A stretch of 64,000 nt of DNA from Planctopirus ephydatiae (lineage in GTDB: Bacteria; Planctomycetota; Planctomycetia; Planctomycetales; Planctomycetaceae), in NCBI RefSeq assembly GCF_007752345.1, contig NZ_CP036299.1, positions 1,054,001 to 1,118,000 on the forward strand. The letters are read 5' to 3'. Made by a program: the position numbers and the translations under genes. Under the pieces are notes generated by a model. It saw only the letters and a program-made list of their open reading frames with translations. It was not told the DNA's origin and ran no database searches. Below, piece by piece: positions 63,788-64,000 of the stretch. Numbering within the stretch: the first letter of the stretch is position 1; each line of letters begins with the position of its first letter.

Positions 63788-64000
63788 CTAACCTGCGGAT
63801 TCTGCACTGGCGAGGAACTTCTCGATGGCATCAAAACCTTGCTTGAGCGTTTCGTCATCCGTGGCGAACGAAAGTCTCACAAATCCAGGTGCGCCAAAGG
63901 CATCGCCCGTTACCAGAGCGACATGAGCCTCTTCGAGCAGTATGGTGCAGAACTCGCTGGCGTCCTTCGCGACTTTCCCACCCGCCAATGGCTTATTGAG
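63788..64000 (-). CDS. Class I/II aminotransferase (aspartate-type), C-terminal end only
   Basis: The final 70 residues of a PLP-dependent aminotransferase, open at the window edge. The visible part ends with FCTILLEEAHVALVTGDAFG, APGFVRLSFATDDETLKQGF and DAIEKFLASAE, as in aspartate aminotransferases of fold type I; the Arg in FVRLSF is the one that contacts the substrate carboxylate. The lysine and N-terminal parts lie outside. It reads in the same direction as the DAHP synthase and may feed the same aromatic pathway, but this is only suggested by proximity. Confidence 0.85.
   Translation of the reverse strand, partial: LNKPLAGGKVAKDASEFCTILLEEAHVALVTGDAFGAPGFVRLSFATDDETLKQGFDAIEKFLASAESAG

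Overview
The window looks like chromosomal DNA of a planctomycete, most like Planctopirus and its relatives (inferred from gene content, no search run). Pointers are the DUF1592/cytochrome plus DUF1552 pair, Tat-exported Gfo/Idh/MocA and FAD oxidoreductases, several Pro/His/Tyr-rich secreted proteins, a Cys-Ala-Pro repeat protein, an LptD-like outer-membrane protein and futalosine-type menaquinone synthesis (MqnE). Coding density is high, genes lie on both strands, and most are single genes or short runs; many start sites are decided by good Shine-Dalgarno sequences.

Layout. 1-7 kb: tRNA-Val with its terminator, a copper-type P1B ATPase, a small lipoprotein, a NIPSNAP protein and a TolC-like outer-membrane protein. 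7-16 kb: a GAF-GGDEF protein, leuA with a complete-looking leucine attenuator, a large unknown secreted protein, a VOC protein and mqnE. 16-32 kb: a Uma2 nuclease, a giant FtsX-type permease, a TIGR03364-like FAD oxidoreductase, ruvX, an LptD-like protein, a divergent DgkA-like protein and a type IIA topoisomerase A/B pair. 32-39 kb: three secreted proteins ending in a 19-bp terminator, a Gfo/Idh/MocA protein, a membrane protein, a possible structured RNA and the Cys-Ala-Pro protein. 39-43.5 kb: a GAF-PP2C phosphatase, L-serine dehydratase and a FAD oxidoreductase. 43.5-48.3 kb: a patch with a Cas10-like stump, a seven-PAS hybrid histidine kinase and an IS5-type transposase fragment. 48.4-53.1 kb: a LamG-like secreted protein, a DUF6940-like protein, an L,D-transpeptidase, an unknown protein and a DinB protein. 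53.3-59.4 kb: HD-domain protein, MacB-type permease, DUF1552 and DUF1592 genes. 59.6-64 kb: a small conserved-looking protein, a serine-less alpha/beta hydrolase coupled to moaC, a HisA-like barrel protein, DAHP synthase and the end of an aminotransferase.

The strongest unusual signal is upstream of leuA: a 23-codon leucine-rich reading frame with its own ribosome-binding site, an intrinsic terminator, and a mutually exclusive antiterminator whose 5' strand lies inside the leader frame. Other points of interest are the Cas10-like remnant beside a transposase fragment, several families of palindromic intergenic repeats (one apparently inserted in frame in a gene), substitutions in the quinolone-pocket positions of both topoisomerase subunits, and a possible structured RNA at 37.5-37.75 kb.
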